From Niastella sp. OAS944 (GTDB lineage Bacteria; Bacteroidota; Bacteroidia; Chitinophagales; Chitinophagaceae): a stretch of DNA of 64,000 nt. Below the pieces are notes generated by a model. That model had not been told where the DNA came from, did no database searches, and was given only the letters and a program-made list of their open reading frames with translations. The translations under genes were made by a program, and so were the position numbers. Below, piece after piece: positions 42,706 through 51,047 of the stretch (position 1 is its first letter; every line of letters begins with the position of its first letter). Where the stretch lies: positions 62,001 to 126,000 of the forward strand of contig JANUBW010000003.1 in NCBI GenBank assembly GCA_024809215.1. Direction: 5' to 3'.

Positions 42706-43098
42706 ATGGCAAAAACAGCTAAGAAAGCTGCTAAGAAAGCAGTAAAAAAAGCAGTTAAAAAAGCAGCAGCTCCTAAGAAAGCAGCAAAAAAAGCAGCTAA
42801 GAAAGTTGCTAAGAAAGCAGTAAAAAAAGCAGCTAAGAAGAAATCTGCAAGAAAACCAAATGCAGCATTCATGGCTCCGCTTACTGCCAGCCCTGTATTA
42901 GCTGAGGTTATTGGTAGCAAACCTTTACCAAGAACAGAGATCGTTAAGAAGATTTGGGAATATATCAGAAAGAACAAACTTCAGGATCAAAAGAACAAAA
43001 GAATGATCAACGCCGATACTAAACTGAAACCTCTGTTCGGTAAAGATCAGATCTCAATGTTCGATCTGGCGAAAATCGTTTCCAAACACGTGAAGTAA
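42706..43098 (+). CDS. SWIB domain protein with histone H1-like lysine/alanine tail
   Basis: 130 residues. Residues 1-50 are almost only Lys and Ala with a few Pro and Val, in AKKA/VKKA repeats like the tail of eukaryotic histone H1 or bacterial Hc1 proteins, so they should bind DNA non-specifically. Residues about 58-130 form a SWIB/MDM2-type domain: LAEVIGSKPLPRTEIVKKIW, NADTKLKPLFGKDQISMFDL. It is probably an abundant nucleoid-associated protein. It has its own promoter and a long A/T-rich leader. The reading frame on the opposite strand over the tail is an artefact of the low-complexity lysine codons. Confidence 0.92.
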   Translation: MAKTAKKAAKKAVKKAVKKAAAPKKAAKKAAKKVAKKAVKKAAKKKSARKPNAAFMAPLTASPVLAEVIGSKPLPRTEIVKKIWEYIRKNKLQDQKNKRMINADTKLKPLFGKDQISMFDLAKIVSKHVK

Positions 43099-43500
43099 TA
43101 CGTGTTATGCGAATTGAAGGAATTAATCTTTTGCAGGGAACGGATGGTTTCAACACCTGTAAAAGACCGGGTTAGTAAGTACTTTTTTTTAGATCATTTC
43201 TCCTTCATTCCTTTAGCCGTTAACGGCCCATGTATGTGGAACTGGGCCTTTACACATCTTCAAAGGAAATCATTAAGAATCTGATCACTTGTTCATACGA
43301 TTGCTATTCCCATAAGTTATTGAAATAACAGCCAGGGCTATTGCAACGTGTGAAAACACCTACCATATACGTTAATATCGTAATATTGCGGGGTTTACGG
43401 GTATAACTGGCAGTTAATAAACTACAAGAGAAAATACGCCGGTCATATTCATGAACCCCTTTTTTTGTGCAATACCCCTATAGAAGTGTAACACTTAATT
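43099..43500. other. intergenic region with one weak hairpin
   Basis: About 400 bp between the SWIB gene and the L,D-transpeptidase gene. GGCCCA at 43225-43230 pairs with TGGGCC at 43243-43248 and is followed by a few T bases, a possible terminator for SWIB. A 12-bp palindrome GCCGTTAACGGC (43216-43227) overlaps it. No convincing gene; the small frame at 43102-43284 has no family resemblance. No clear promoter box was found. Confidence 0.4.
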
Positions 43501-45105
43501 ATGCAAAAATTTACCTTTTTCCTCGTTGCGTTGTGTATTTGGGGATGTAAGGAGTCAAACAACCGGTCGACCCCAAACCGAACAAAGGATTCCATTAATA
43601 AAGAAATGCAGGACGCCGCCCATGACCTTGCCGGTAACTTTAGCGACCAAAGCTCTATGCGTTTTTCTTCTTCCCGTGTAGATGCATTCTTTACCAAATA
43701 CGATTCACTCCGCAATTTTCAAAACGACCTGAACACGTTCTACACTACCCGCAATTATGCCTTTGCCTGGTATAACGACAACGGGCTCACCGAACAAGCC
43801 AGTAACCTGTATGCACGGCTCGAGAACCTGCCCGAAGAGGGACTGAATATTGTTTTGCCTTATAAACGCCAGCTCGATAGCCTGTTCAATATTACCCTGC
43901 CTCAAAGCACCGAGCAAAAAAGTGAAACAGAACTGATGCTCACCGCTATGTATTTCTTCTTTGCCCAAAAGGTATATGGCGGTCTTGAAGAAAGCGCTTC
44001 GCAAAAGATCGATTGGCTAATGCCGCGTAAAAAACTTTCTTATACCGCCCTGCTCGATTCTATGATGAAGCAGGGCAATACTTCCGGCACGCAGGAACCG
44101 GTATATCGCCAATACCACCTGTTAAAGGAATACCTTAAGAAATACAAAGCGCTTCCTGCCGATAATATTACAGTAAACCTGCCCAACAATAAACCTATTA
44201 AGCCAGGCGATACCTCAGCCGCAGTAACCAAACTGCGTAAAAAGTTACTTCTCCTGGGCGATCTTACCAATGCAGGCGACACCGCTTCGCCCATTTACGA
44301 TGCTAACCTGCTCTCCGCCGTTAAACGTTTTCAAAGAAGACATGGCATGAAGGAAGATGGCGTTGCCGGCAGCGGTATGGTGCGTGAGCTGAACATTCCG
44401 GTAAAACAACGCATTGAAAAAATAATTGTTAACATGGAGCGGAACCGCTGGCTGCCTACCGATGTAAGGGGCCGCTACCTGGCGGTTAACATTCCCGAGT
44501 TTGTGCTGCACGCCTATAACGACGATTCGCTTTTATGGAACATGAACGTGGTAGTGGGTAAAGATGTAAACAAAACGGTGATCTTCGCCGGTAGCATTAG
44601 TGAGGTAGTGTTCAGTCCGTACTGGAACGTGCCTGCCAGCATTTTGAAAAAAGAAATTCTGTCCGGCATTGCAAAGAACCCCAATTACCTGGCATCGCAT
44701 CATATGGAGAAGTTTTTCGATGGCGTTCGTCAAAAGCCCGGCCCCTGGAATTCCCTGGGCGCCGTTAAGTTCCTGTTCCCAAACAGCCATAGCATTTACC
44801 TGCACGACACACCTTCAAAAAGCCTGTTCCAGGAAGATAAGCGGGCCTTCAGCCATGGCTGCATTCGCGTGGCCGACCCCAAATTCCTGGCCACATATAT
44901 GTTACGCGAAGACAGCACCTGGACGCAGGACCGCATCGCCAATGCCATGGCAAGCGGAAAGGAACAATACGTTGCAGTTAAAAACCCCATGCCGGTTTAC
45001 ATAACGTATTTTACGGCCTGGGTCGACAGGCAGGGTGACCTGAATTTTAGAGACGATATTTATAAAAGGGATGGCCAGCTTGCAAGCATGTTGATGAAGC
45101 GTTAA
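43501..45105 (+). CDS. L,D-transpeptidase (YcbB-like) lipoprotein
   Basis: 534 residues. The N-terminal signal ends in ALCIWGC, a plausible lipoprotein cleavage site. A helical scaffold (about 60-220) precedes a peptidoglycan-binding-1 domain near 240-300 (GDTSAAVTKLRKKLLLLGDL, AVKRFQRRHGMKEDGVAG). The YkuD catalytic domain (about 320-500) has LHDTPSKSLF and the active-site motif FSHGCIRVADP with the nucleophile Cys. It would cross-link peptidoglycan by 3-3 bonds or attach other amines in the periplasm. Size and order match the YcbB/LdtD group. Transcribed alone and closed by a strong terminator. Confidence 0.94.
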   Translation: MQKFTFFLVALCIWGCKESNNRSTPNRTKDSINKEMQDAAHDLAGNFSDQSSMRFSSSRVDAFFTKYDSLRNFQNDLNTFYTTRNYAFAWYNDNGLTEQASNLYARLENLPEEGLNIVLPYKRQLDSLFNITLPQSTEQKSETELMLTAMYFFFAQKVYGGLEESASQKIDWLMPRKKLSYTALLDSMMKQGNTSGTQEPVYRQYHLLKEYLKKYKALPADNITVNLPNNKPIKPGDTSAAVTKLRKKLLLLGDLTNAGDTASPIYDANLLSAVKRFQRRHGMKEDGVAGSGMVRELNIPVKQRIEKIIVNMERNRWLPTDVRGRYLAVNIPEFVLHAYNDDSLLWNMNVVVGKDVNKTVIFAGSISEVVFSPYWNVPASILKKEILSGIAKNPNYLASHHMEKFFDGVRQKPGPWNSLGAVKFLFPNSHSIYLHDTPSKSLFQEDKRAFSHGCIRVADPKFLATYMLREDSTWTQDRIANAMASGKEQYVAVKNPMPVYITYFTAWVDRQGDLNFRDDIYKRDGQLASMLMKR

Positions 45106-45124
45106 ATGGGCCAGAACCGACGAA

Positions 45125-45162
45125 AAGACCCCGCTCCAATATTTGGGGCGGGGTCTTTTTTT
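45125..45162. terminator. strong bidirectional terminator
   Basis: AAGACCCCGC at 45125-45134 pairs perfectly with GCGGGGTCTT at 45148-45157, followed by a run of T. It lies between the convergent ends of the L,D-transpeptidase gene and the SRPBCC gene; the run of A on the other side serves the minus strand. Confidence 0.92.
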
Positions 45163-45625
45163 ATGCGAAAATTCGTTCTATAGCGGCTTTACGAAAGGTA
45201 AACAGGGACTCCAGTTTCCGGCGCACTACCAAAGCATTTGCAAGAACGCCCAAAGGGCCCAACGGCAATTGATATTTCACTACATCCTGCATCAGCACCC
45301 CGTTCTCTTTTTCAGTAAACGTATGCGTGTGCTCCCATAACCTATACGGCCCTTTAAGCTGGGTATCAATAAAATAATAGGGCTTCTGTACTTCTGTGAT
45401 CTCTGTTCGCCAGAACAGAGAGATTCCAAACAAAGGTTTCACTTTATAATCGATGAGCATACCGGTATGGATCTCTGCGTTCTCGTTAAATGTGGTCAGT
45501 GTTTTAAAATCCATTTCAGGCGGGGTGATCTTTGCCAGGTTATTGGGCGATGAAAAGAACTTCCAGGCTGTGAGCAGGTCAACCGGCAACAACTGTTCTT
45601 TTCTTAAAAAATATACTCCCTTCAT
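45161..45625 (-). CDS. SRPBCC family (START-like) protein
   Basis: 154 residues. LLTAWKFFSSPNNLAKITPP near residue 17 and a beta-rich core ending RKLESLFTFRKAAIERIF are typical of the SRPBCC ligand-binding fold that includes the cell-division-inhibitor/YfcH-associated group. It binds a hydrophobic ligand in a helix-grip cavity; no ligand can be predicted. It follows the WG-repeat gene with a 4-bp ATGA overlap, so the two are coupled. It is not adjacent to the ArsR gene at 42076 and is probably unrelated to it. Confidence 0.87.
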   Translation of the reverse strand: MKGVYFLRKEQLLPVDLLTAWKFFSSPNNLAKITPPEMDFKTLTTFNENAEIHTGMLIDYKVKPLFGISLFWRTEITEVQKPYYFIDTQLKGPYRLWEHTHTFTEKENGVLMQDVVKYQLPLGPLGVLANALVVRRKLESLFTFRKAAIERIFA

Positions 45626-46686
45626 GGCTGTTTCAGATAATTAATTACAGTTTCAATATCGTGCTGCAAATATTTATTAGTGTACTTTTCAATCACATGT
45701 CCATAAAAACCCAGCGCTACCGGGCGATATTCAGCCACCGGCGCCCCTTTATTTTTAAACTTACCTGTAGTTTTTATAGTCACATTCAACACCCACATAA
45801 AGGCGCTGTACTGTTCCCAGTTTTGTTCATACACCGTTCCGCAATGCGTACATCTGAAATTATTATCCCCCTCATTGTGCAGTTTTTTTACAAATGCCGA
45901 AAACAATATTTCCTGGTCAACAAAACCTACCGGGCTATTCCATTGAATATAGTCCCTGAACCGCTCATATTCACAAGGGCAGCCATTGCGGTACATGGTA
46001 TCTATCAACTGCTCAGCAGCATCGGCAAATTGCGTTTTCTGGCGGTTGAATGCATTTACATGATCGAGGTTGTTGTTCCATCCAACCCCACCGCCAATGG
46101 TAAGCTCGCCTTCTTTGTACTCTTCGCCTTCGAGCACCTGCACGGTCACTTTGTTGCGGTATACCTGGCCTATTGACATATAGATTTGCGGCACCACAAT
46201 ATTTCCTGTGGCATCAATCAACCCCCAGGTTTTCAGATCGCCGAATTTGGCGTAGCCTTTTACGAAACCCGTCAATACAGGATACTGATAATCGATGACC
46301 AGGTTGCCTTGTGTATCTATTGCCCCATGCAAATCATTTTCGTTTCGCACAATGGACCTTCCTTCGGCAAACTCATCGGCAAAATAAAAGCGGGGCGTAA
46401 TTACTTCTTCCCCTTCCCTGTTTATGAACCCCCATTTTCCATTACGCATTACCCGCGCCAACCCTTCGGTAAAATTGCCATACGACTCGTACAGGTTGCT
46501 GAACGACAGCACTACGTCGCCATCGGTATTAAAGTAAGCTGTATAGCCGCCTTCTGTAACCGTAAACAGATCGTCGGCGGGAATGGCCACAAAATCGTAT
46601 ACGGCGGGAATTATAATTTGCCCGTCGGCGGTTTTAATGCCCATCTTGCTGCCTTCGTAAAATTGAAAATATTGTTGTTGGTCCAT
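45622..46686 (-). CDS. WG-repeat protein
   Basis: 354 residues. The N-terminal 190 residues contain about five WG-type beta repeats: GKWGFINREGEEVITPRFYF, KTWGLIDATGNIVVPQIYMS and relatives. The C-terminal part holds RCTHCGTVYEQNW near 275, a CxxC pair that could bind zinc, and GCPCEYERF near 237. WG repeats are protein-protein interaction modules of unknown specific role. First gene of a coupled pair with SRPBCC. The upstream region contains inverted GTGAAACG-type repeats. Confidence 0.85.
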   Translation of the reverse strand: MDQQQYFQFYEGSKMGIKTADGQIIIPAVYDFVAIPADDLFTVTEGGYTAYFNTDGDVVLSFSNLYESYGNFTEGLARVMRNGKWGFINREGEEVITPRFYFADEFAEGRSIVRNENDLHGAIDTQGNLVIDYQYPVLTGFVKGYAKFGDLKTWGLIDATGNIVVPQIYMSIGQVYRNKVTVQVLEGEEYKEGELTIGGGVGWNNNLDHVNAFNRQKTQFADAAEQLIDTMYRNGCPCEYERFRDYIQWNSPVGFVDQEILFSAFVKKLHNEGDNNFRCTHCGTVYEQNWEQYSAFMWVLNVTIKTTGKFKNKGAPVAEYRPVALGFYGHVIEKYTNKYLQHDIETVINYLKQP

Positions 46687-46749
46687 TTATAGGGCGTTTA
46701 ACTATTTTAAATGTAAGCTACAAGATTAGTGGTAAAACTGAATACAAGT

Positions 46750-46891
46750 CGTGAAACGGCAAACGTGAAACGTGAAAGGATTCGCTAATTTCCCAGATTT
46801 ACTTACGACTTGCGCCACCTGCTATTTATTGCAGCTAACAACCAAACGCGAGCCTCGAAATTGGGCGGCCGTTTGCCGTTTCACGTTTCAC
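46750..46891. repeat. inverted GTGAAACG word repeat
   Basis: CGTGAAACGGCAAAC at 46750-46764 has an exact reverse complement at 46871-46885. Next to each arm GTGAAACGTGAAA (46765-46777 region) and its complement are repeated again, and CCGTTTGC/GGTTTGCC words continue to 46908. The loop is about 106 bp and non-coding. It lies upstream of the WG-repeat gene. Confidence 0.7.
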
Positions 46892-46964
46892 GCCGTTTGC
46901 GGTTTGCCTTTACATTATCACATTAGCTATCCTTATACCAACCTTGTCTCATCCTTGTGTGATC

Positions 46965-47153
46965 CATGTGTCAAATAGCATACTTTACTAAGGGAACACA
47001 CATGTTTGACACATGGTTGACACATGGATTATGCCATTCGTCCCTGGTTTTATGTGTGCTCGTCCCAATTTTATATACAGCTTACGCAGCAATTATGCAA
47101 CTCGTCCCTCACCTGACACATGCTCGTCCCAGGTTTGACACATGCCCGTCCCA
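46965..47153. repeat. cluster of TGACACATG and CGTCCC words
   Basis: TTGACACATGG occurs twice with an 11-bp shift at 47006-47027. TGACACATG recurs at 47114 and 47136, and its complement CATGTGTCA at 46965-46973. CTCGTCCC or TCGTCCC follows at 47036, 47059, 47101 and 47122, with CCCGTCCC at 47145. Some copies are joined as TGACACATGCTCGTCCCA. Non-coding; the stretch 46909-47232 holds no other feature that I can support. Confidence 0.65.
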
Positions 47154-47232
47154 TTTTTCAAAATCGGGTTACCTTAAACCCTACATTTGTGCTTCGTACG
47201 AAAAGTTCTTTGACATATTAGACATCTATCTA

Positions 47233-47697
47233 TCAGCACCACCTAAAATAAGGCCTGCTGGTCAATGGCGAAAATTGCCAGGGTATAGATGAAAATATGA
47301 CTACTAAAGCAACCGTAAACCAAATGGCCATGGTTTTAAATCGTTGCCCATCTGCTATCTGCCGTTTGGCTTTGGCCGAACCAATGGTGATCAGCACAAT
47401 GGCAAGCACCATCATGGTAATATGCTCCATACCAAAGAACCTGATCTCCCGCTCGTGCACCGCCGTTTTAAAATAGTTCAAAAAATACCGCACTACCGGA
47501 CTGATACAATACAAACTGATGCCCAATACCAGTTGTACATGCGATATGGTAACGGTGGCAATTCTTACGGCATTATCAAATGTTGAGAATGGCGCATGCC
47601 CAAGCCAGCCTTTATACGCCCTGTAAATGGCAACAAGTAAACTTATCAAAACCAGCCAGCGCACCAGGGAATGGATTGTTAACAGTACAGAATACAT
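47233..47697 (-). CDS. four-helix membrane protein, cytochrome b561-like
   Basis: 154 residues from MYSVLLTIHSLVRWLVLI (ATG at 47697); five extra codons upstream are possible. Four transmembrane segments are evident, about residues 5-25, 50-72, 90-112 and 122-142. Histidines occur in or next to the first three (TIHSLVRW, TISHVQLVLG, MEHITMMVL), a pattern that could ligate heme as in small cytochrome b561-type or DUF2231-like proteins. Function not known. It stands alone on the minus strand upstream of a divergent esterase gene. Confidence 0.7.
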   Translation of the reverse strand: MYSVLLTIHSLVRWLVLISLLVAIYRAYKGWLGHAPFSTFDNAVRIATVTISHVQLVLGISLYCISPVVRYFLNYFKTAVHEREIRFFGMEHITMMVLAIVLITIGSAKAKRQIADGQRFKTMAIWFTVALVVIFSSIPWQFSPLTSRPYFRWC

Positions 47698-47890
47698 AAT
47701 AAGAAATTCCAAATCTCAAATCTCAAGAACCAAATAAAAAAACGCAAATTTCAAAGCCTGGCCCGCATCAGCGGGGAACCAACGCTCAAATGTTAAAACC
47801 TGGTTCTCATTAATAAAACCTAAAAGTAAGCAATACCAGTTTTTTTACCATCGCGATCATTTTTTAAACCTGCCGGGCACACCAAATCAA

Positions 47891-47898
47891 TACATTTG
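47891..47898 (+). promoter_or_regulatory. predicted -7 box of the pectin esterase operon
   Basis: TACATTTG matches the TAnnTTTG consensus 31 bp before the esterase start codon. No good -33 TTG is present at the expected distance. Confidence 0.4.
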
Positions 47899-47929
47899 TA
47901 TACACTTGAACACAGCTAAATTGTAACGC

Positions 47930-48940
47930 ATGGTCAGGAATTGCTTTGCCGGGAAATATCCCTTTATGCTGGCAGCTATACTGTCGCTTTTTTCATTGGG
48001 CGCTTACAGCCAGGCAAAATGGGTGAATGGCATCACCAACCAGCCCGATACTTCTTACACTACCTGGAGCGCTTTTAACAGCACGCGTAAATCGCACCCC
48101 GATATTAAGATCGTTCCGGAGCTGGAATCAAAGAAAATAGCCGCCAGAAAGAATATCCCCTATTGTACCATCAACAACCGCGCCCTTCGGCTCGATGCGT
48201 TTGTGCCCGTTACCAAACAGAAGAAAAAAAGAACGGCCATCATTATCATCCATGGCGGTGGCTGGCGTTCGGGCAACCGCACCCAGCATTACCCGTTGGC
48301 GCAACACCTGGCAGAACGGGGCTATGTTTGTTTTACCCCCGAGTACCGCTTATCTACCGAAGCGCAATATCCCGCAGCCATACACGACCTGAAAGCCGCG
48401 CTGCGCTGGATCGTTCAACACGCAGAAGAGTACCGCGTTGATACTGCTAAAATTTCTGTATTGGGATTTTCAGCCGGCGGGCAGCTGGCCGCCTTCCTTG
48501 GCACCACGGTTGGCAATCCGCAATTTGAAGGGAACGCCTGTAATGCCCAATTAACTGCAGCCCCGGTGCATGCCGTTGTAGATATTGACGGCACTCTTTC
48601 TTTTACCCATAAAGAAACCGGTGAAGGTGATGACAGTAAAAAGATCTCTGCCGGCACCTATTGGTTTGGATACTCGAAAAAAGACAGTATTGCTTTATGG
48701 GACGAAGCTTCGCCACTCAACCATGCAGGCCCTCATACTGCGCCCTTCCTGTTCATCAACAGCAGCGTTGCCCGCATGCATGCCGGCCGCGATGATTTTA
48801 TTACAATACTGAACCAGCATAAGATCTACTCCGAAGTAAAAAGCTTTGAGAATGCGCCGCATTCCTTTTGCCTTTTTGATCCCTGGTTTCAGCCAACCGT
48901 AAACTATATAGACGAATTCTTAAAAAGAGTATTCAAATAA
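47930..48940 (+). CDS. exported alpha/beta hydrolase, probable carbohydrate acetyl esterase
   Basis: 336 residues with a signal peptide (to about residue 28, ending AYSQA). The hydrolase core has the oxyanion-hole motif IIIHGGGWRSGN near 105, the nucleophile elbow GFSAGGQLAAFLG near 180, and a late His in NAPHSFCLF near 315. This is the BD-FAE/acetyl-xylan-esterase-like type. It lies 2 bp before a pectinesterase gene, so a role in removing acetyl groups from pectin in the periplasm or outside is likely. Substrate is inferred from context. Confidence 0.9.
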   Translation: MVRNCFAGKYPFMLAAILSLFSLGAYSQAKWVNGITNQPDTSYTTWSAFNSTRKSHPDIKIVPELESKKIAARKNIPYCTINNRALRLDAFVPVTKQKKKRTAIIIIHGGGWRSGNRTQHYPLAQHLAERGYVCFTPEYRLSTEAQYPAAIHDLKAALRWIVQHAEEYRVDTAKISVLGFSAGGQLAAFLGTTVGNPQFEGNACNAQLTAAPVHAVVDIDGTLSFTHKETGEGDDSKKISAGTYWFGYSKKDSIALWDEASPLNHAGPHTAPFLFINSSVARMHAGRDDFITILNQHKIYSEVKSFENAPHSFCLFDPWFQPTVNYIDEFLKRVFK

Positions 48941-48942
48941 AT

Positions 48943-49965
48943 ATGAAACAGCTTTCTATTTTCCTACTGTTTGCCTTTGCCGGCACCACCGTTTTACAGG
49001 CACAAACCGCCAATCCGCAGCAATACAAATATGTATTTACAGTTGCCAAAGACGGCACAGGTGAATTTAAATACATTCAGGATGCCATTGATGCCATGCG
49101 GGTGTACCCATTGGCGCCCATTACCCTGTATATAAAGAATGGCGTATACAACGAAAAGATCTCACTACCAGAATCGAATACCGATGTAACTTTTATTGGC
49201 GAAAGTGCCGACAAAACCGTCATCGTATTTAATGACTACTCAGGCCGCGGCAAGCTTACCACTTTCACGTCCTATACAGCGAAGATCTCAGGTAACCGTT
49301 TCAGGGCCGAGAACATCACGTTCTCCAATTCGGCCGGCCCTGTTGGCCAGGCGGTAGCCCTGCATGTTGATGCAGACAATGCCTGCTTTGTAAACTGCCG
49401 TTTTCTTGGCAACCAGGATACCATATTTACAGGTGGCGAAACAGCGCGCCAGCTTTTTGTGAACTGCTATATAGAAGGAACAACCGATTTTATTTTTGGT
49501 CCGGCTACAGCCGTTTTCCAAAACTGCGAAATACATAGTAAGACCAACTCTTACATTACCGCCGCCAGCACTACGCAGGGTAAGAAGTTTGGCTACGTGT
49601 TCCTCGATTGCAAGATCACTGCCGATAGCGGCGTAAATAAAGTATACCTGGGACGCCCCTGGCGCAGCAATGCCAAAACCGTATTCCTGCGTTGTACCAT
49701 GGGCAAACACATTACCCCCGAAGGTTGGAACAACTGGGGCAACCCCGCCAATGAGCAAACTACGCTCTATGGAGAACATAAGAATAGCGGCGCCGGCGCC
49801 GATATCAGCAACCGGGTAAAATGGGCACACCAGCTTACTGATAAAGAAGCGGCTGCTTATACCCTCACAAACGTTTTTAATAATGAAGGGGCTGCGTTGC
49901 CGGTGAACCCTAAGTGGTATGGGGAGGTTAGTTTGAGAGGGTTCGTTTGGCCTGAGAAGAAATAG
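48943..49965 (+). CDS. exported pectinesterase (CE8)
   Basis: 340 residues with a signal peptide (to about residue 20, ending LQAQT). Catalytic motifs of family CE8 are complete: GNQDTIFTGG near 148 with the first Asp, GTTDFIFGPATAVFQNC near 178 with the nucleophile Asp, and VYLGRPWRSNAKTVF near 236 with the Arg/Trp pair. The enzyme removes methyl esters from homogalacturonan. It is co-transcribed with the upstream esterase, giving a de-acetylation and de-methylation pair that prepares pectin for lyases. The TAG stop is fused to the first unit of the repeat array at 49965. Confidence 0.95.
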   Translation: MKQLSIFLLFAFAGTTVLQAQTANPQQYKYVFTVAKDGTGEFKYIQDAIDAMRVYPLAPITLYIKNGVYNEKISLPESNTDVTFIGESADKTVIVFNDYSGRGKLTTFTSYTAKISGNRFRAENITFSNSAGPVGQAVALHVDADNACFVNCRFLGNQDTIFTGGETARQLFVNCYIEGTTDFIFGPATAVFQNCEIHSKTNSYITAASTTQGKKFGYVFLDCKITADSGVNKVYLGRPWRSNAKTVFLRCTMGKHITPEGWNNWGNPANEQTTLYGEHKNSGAGADISNRVKWAHQLTDKEAAAYTLTNVFNNEGAALPVNPKWYGEVSLRGFVWPEKK

Positions 49966-50075
49966 TTGACGAGTTAACTGGTTGACGAGTTGACCAGGAG
50001 TTGACACGTTAACAGGTTGACAAGGTAGTTGAAAAGGTGATAGAGTTGATACAGGTGATAAAGGAAAAGCAGTGA
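49965..50075. repeat. left arm of the 8-bp unit array, locus 2
   Basis: Beginning with the last base of the pectinesterase TAG stop, four contiguous 8-bp units GTTRACNN follow (49965-49996), then three more (50000-50023), then GTTGAAAA and GGTGATAGAGTTGATA words to about 50064. The unit and the order (GTTGAC units, then GTTGATA words) are the same as at 41257-41468. Confidence 0.85.
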
Positions 50076-50210
50076 GTCTTAGGCTTCGCTACGCTTGCCT
50101 TTGGCATCTTTACTGGCTGGCGCCAAGTTGATTTTCGGCTTCGCTTCGCTACGCCCTATTTTCACTCGATTAATGTCGCCTACAGCAAACGAAACCACAG
50201 CAGGACCGCC

Positions 50211-50250
50211 TCGTCAACTTGTTAACTCGTTAACCTGTCAACTCGTCAAC
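50211..50250. repeat. right arm of the 8-bp unit array, locus 2
   Basis: Five contiguous 8-bp units in the opposite orientation (TCGTCAAC, TTGTTAAC, TCGTTAAC, CTGTCAAC, TCGTCAAC). On the minus strand the last unit is fused to the TAG stop of the LytTR gene, exactly as the left arm is fused to the pectinesterase stop. Between the arms GCTTCGCTACGC words are repeated (50088-50153). Confidence 0.85.
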
Positions 50251-51008
50251 TACTTATTCAGCCACTCCTTAAAATCACCCGCCTTCAACCGGCTAATAAT
50301 GATCTCTTCGTAGGAAGCAGGATGAATAACAAGTTTTAATTTTCCATCGAACCAGGCAATCACTTCTTTTACTGCAGTGTAATTAACAATGAACTGGCGG
50401 TTCACGCGAAAGAAATCGTCGGGAGATAATTGCTGCTCCAGCACATCGAGGTTGTTTTCTATAATATAGTCGGCCCCATCGAAGGTTTTAAGATAGTGCA
50501 CTCTTTCCCTGGTGTACACATGGGCCACGTTTTTGGCTTCTATTGAAAAATACCGGCTGCCTTTCTTAACCAGGAAACGGGTTTTAAATTCCTTCTCCGC
50601 CTTGGGTTGCAGCTGATCTATAAGGGCGGTAAGATCAACCGGCTTTATGGCATTTGTTTGCGCTTTGTATTTATTCAGCGCAAAGAACAATTCTTCTTTC
50701 ACCAGCGGCTTCAGTAAATAGTCAACGCTGTTGTACTTAAAGGCCTGTATGGCATATTCATTAAAGGCCGTTACAAAAATAATATGGCTGGTTACCTCTA
50801 CTTCCTTGAAAATATCGAAGCTTTTTCCATCGCCCAGCTCAATATCGAGCAACACCAGGTCGGGCGAACCGTTTGCTTCAAAATACGCTACCGCGCTTTT
50901 CACCGTATCGAGGTGCGCTTTAATTTCAATACTGGCATCGTATTCTTTTACAAACCGCGAAAGCCTTTCTGCTGCCAATGCCTCATCTTCGATAATAACA
51001 ACAGTCAT
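50250..51008 (-). CDS. LytTR-type response regulator
   Basis: 252 residues. Receiver domain 1-120: IIEDEALAAERL with the acidic pair, LVLLDIELGDGKSF with the phosphoacceptor Asp near 56, FVTAFNEYAIQAF and LLKPLVKEEL with the conserved Lys. LytTR DNA-binding domain about 140-245: FLVKKGSRYFSIEAKNVAHV and FFRVNRQFIVNYTAVKEV. It is the partner of the membrane histidine kinase encoded 39 bp upstream. Targets are unknown. The stop codon is shared with the repeat arm. Confidence 0.95.
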   Translation of the reverse strand: MTVVIIEDEALAAERLSRFVKEYDASIEIKAHLDTVKSAVAYFEANGSPDLVLLDIELGDGKSFDIFKEVEVTSHIIFVTAFNEYAIQAFKYNSVDYLLKPLVKEELFFALNKYKAQTNAIKPVDLTALIDQLQPKAEKEFKTRFLVKKGSRYFSIEAKNVAHVYTRERVHYLKTFDGADYIIENNLDVLEQQLSPDDFFRVNRQFIVNYTAVKEVIAWFDGKLKLVIHPASYEEIIISRLKAGDFKEWLNK

Positions 51009-51047
51009 ACTATTTGTTCTTAATGGCCAAAGATAAGCATGTTAGTT

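Noticed and set aside
42696..42977. Reading frame on the minus strand opposite the SWIB tail
   Set aside because: It only mirrors the lysine/alanine codons of the tail (a Phe/Ala-rich shadow) and ends within the domain.
43102..43284. 60-residue frame after the SWIB gene
   Set aside because: No family resemblance; it crosses a likely terminator hairpin and has no ribosome site.
46966..47292. 108-residue plus-strand frame
   Set aside because: It is built from the TGACACATG/CGTCCC repeats and overlaps the end of a real membrane-protein gene.
49288..50007. 239-residue frame opposite the pectinesterase gene
   Set aside because: The pectinesterase reading has all catalytic motifs; the opposite frame has none and begins in the repeat array.
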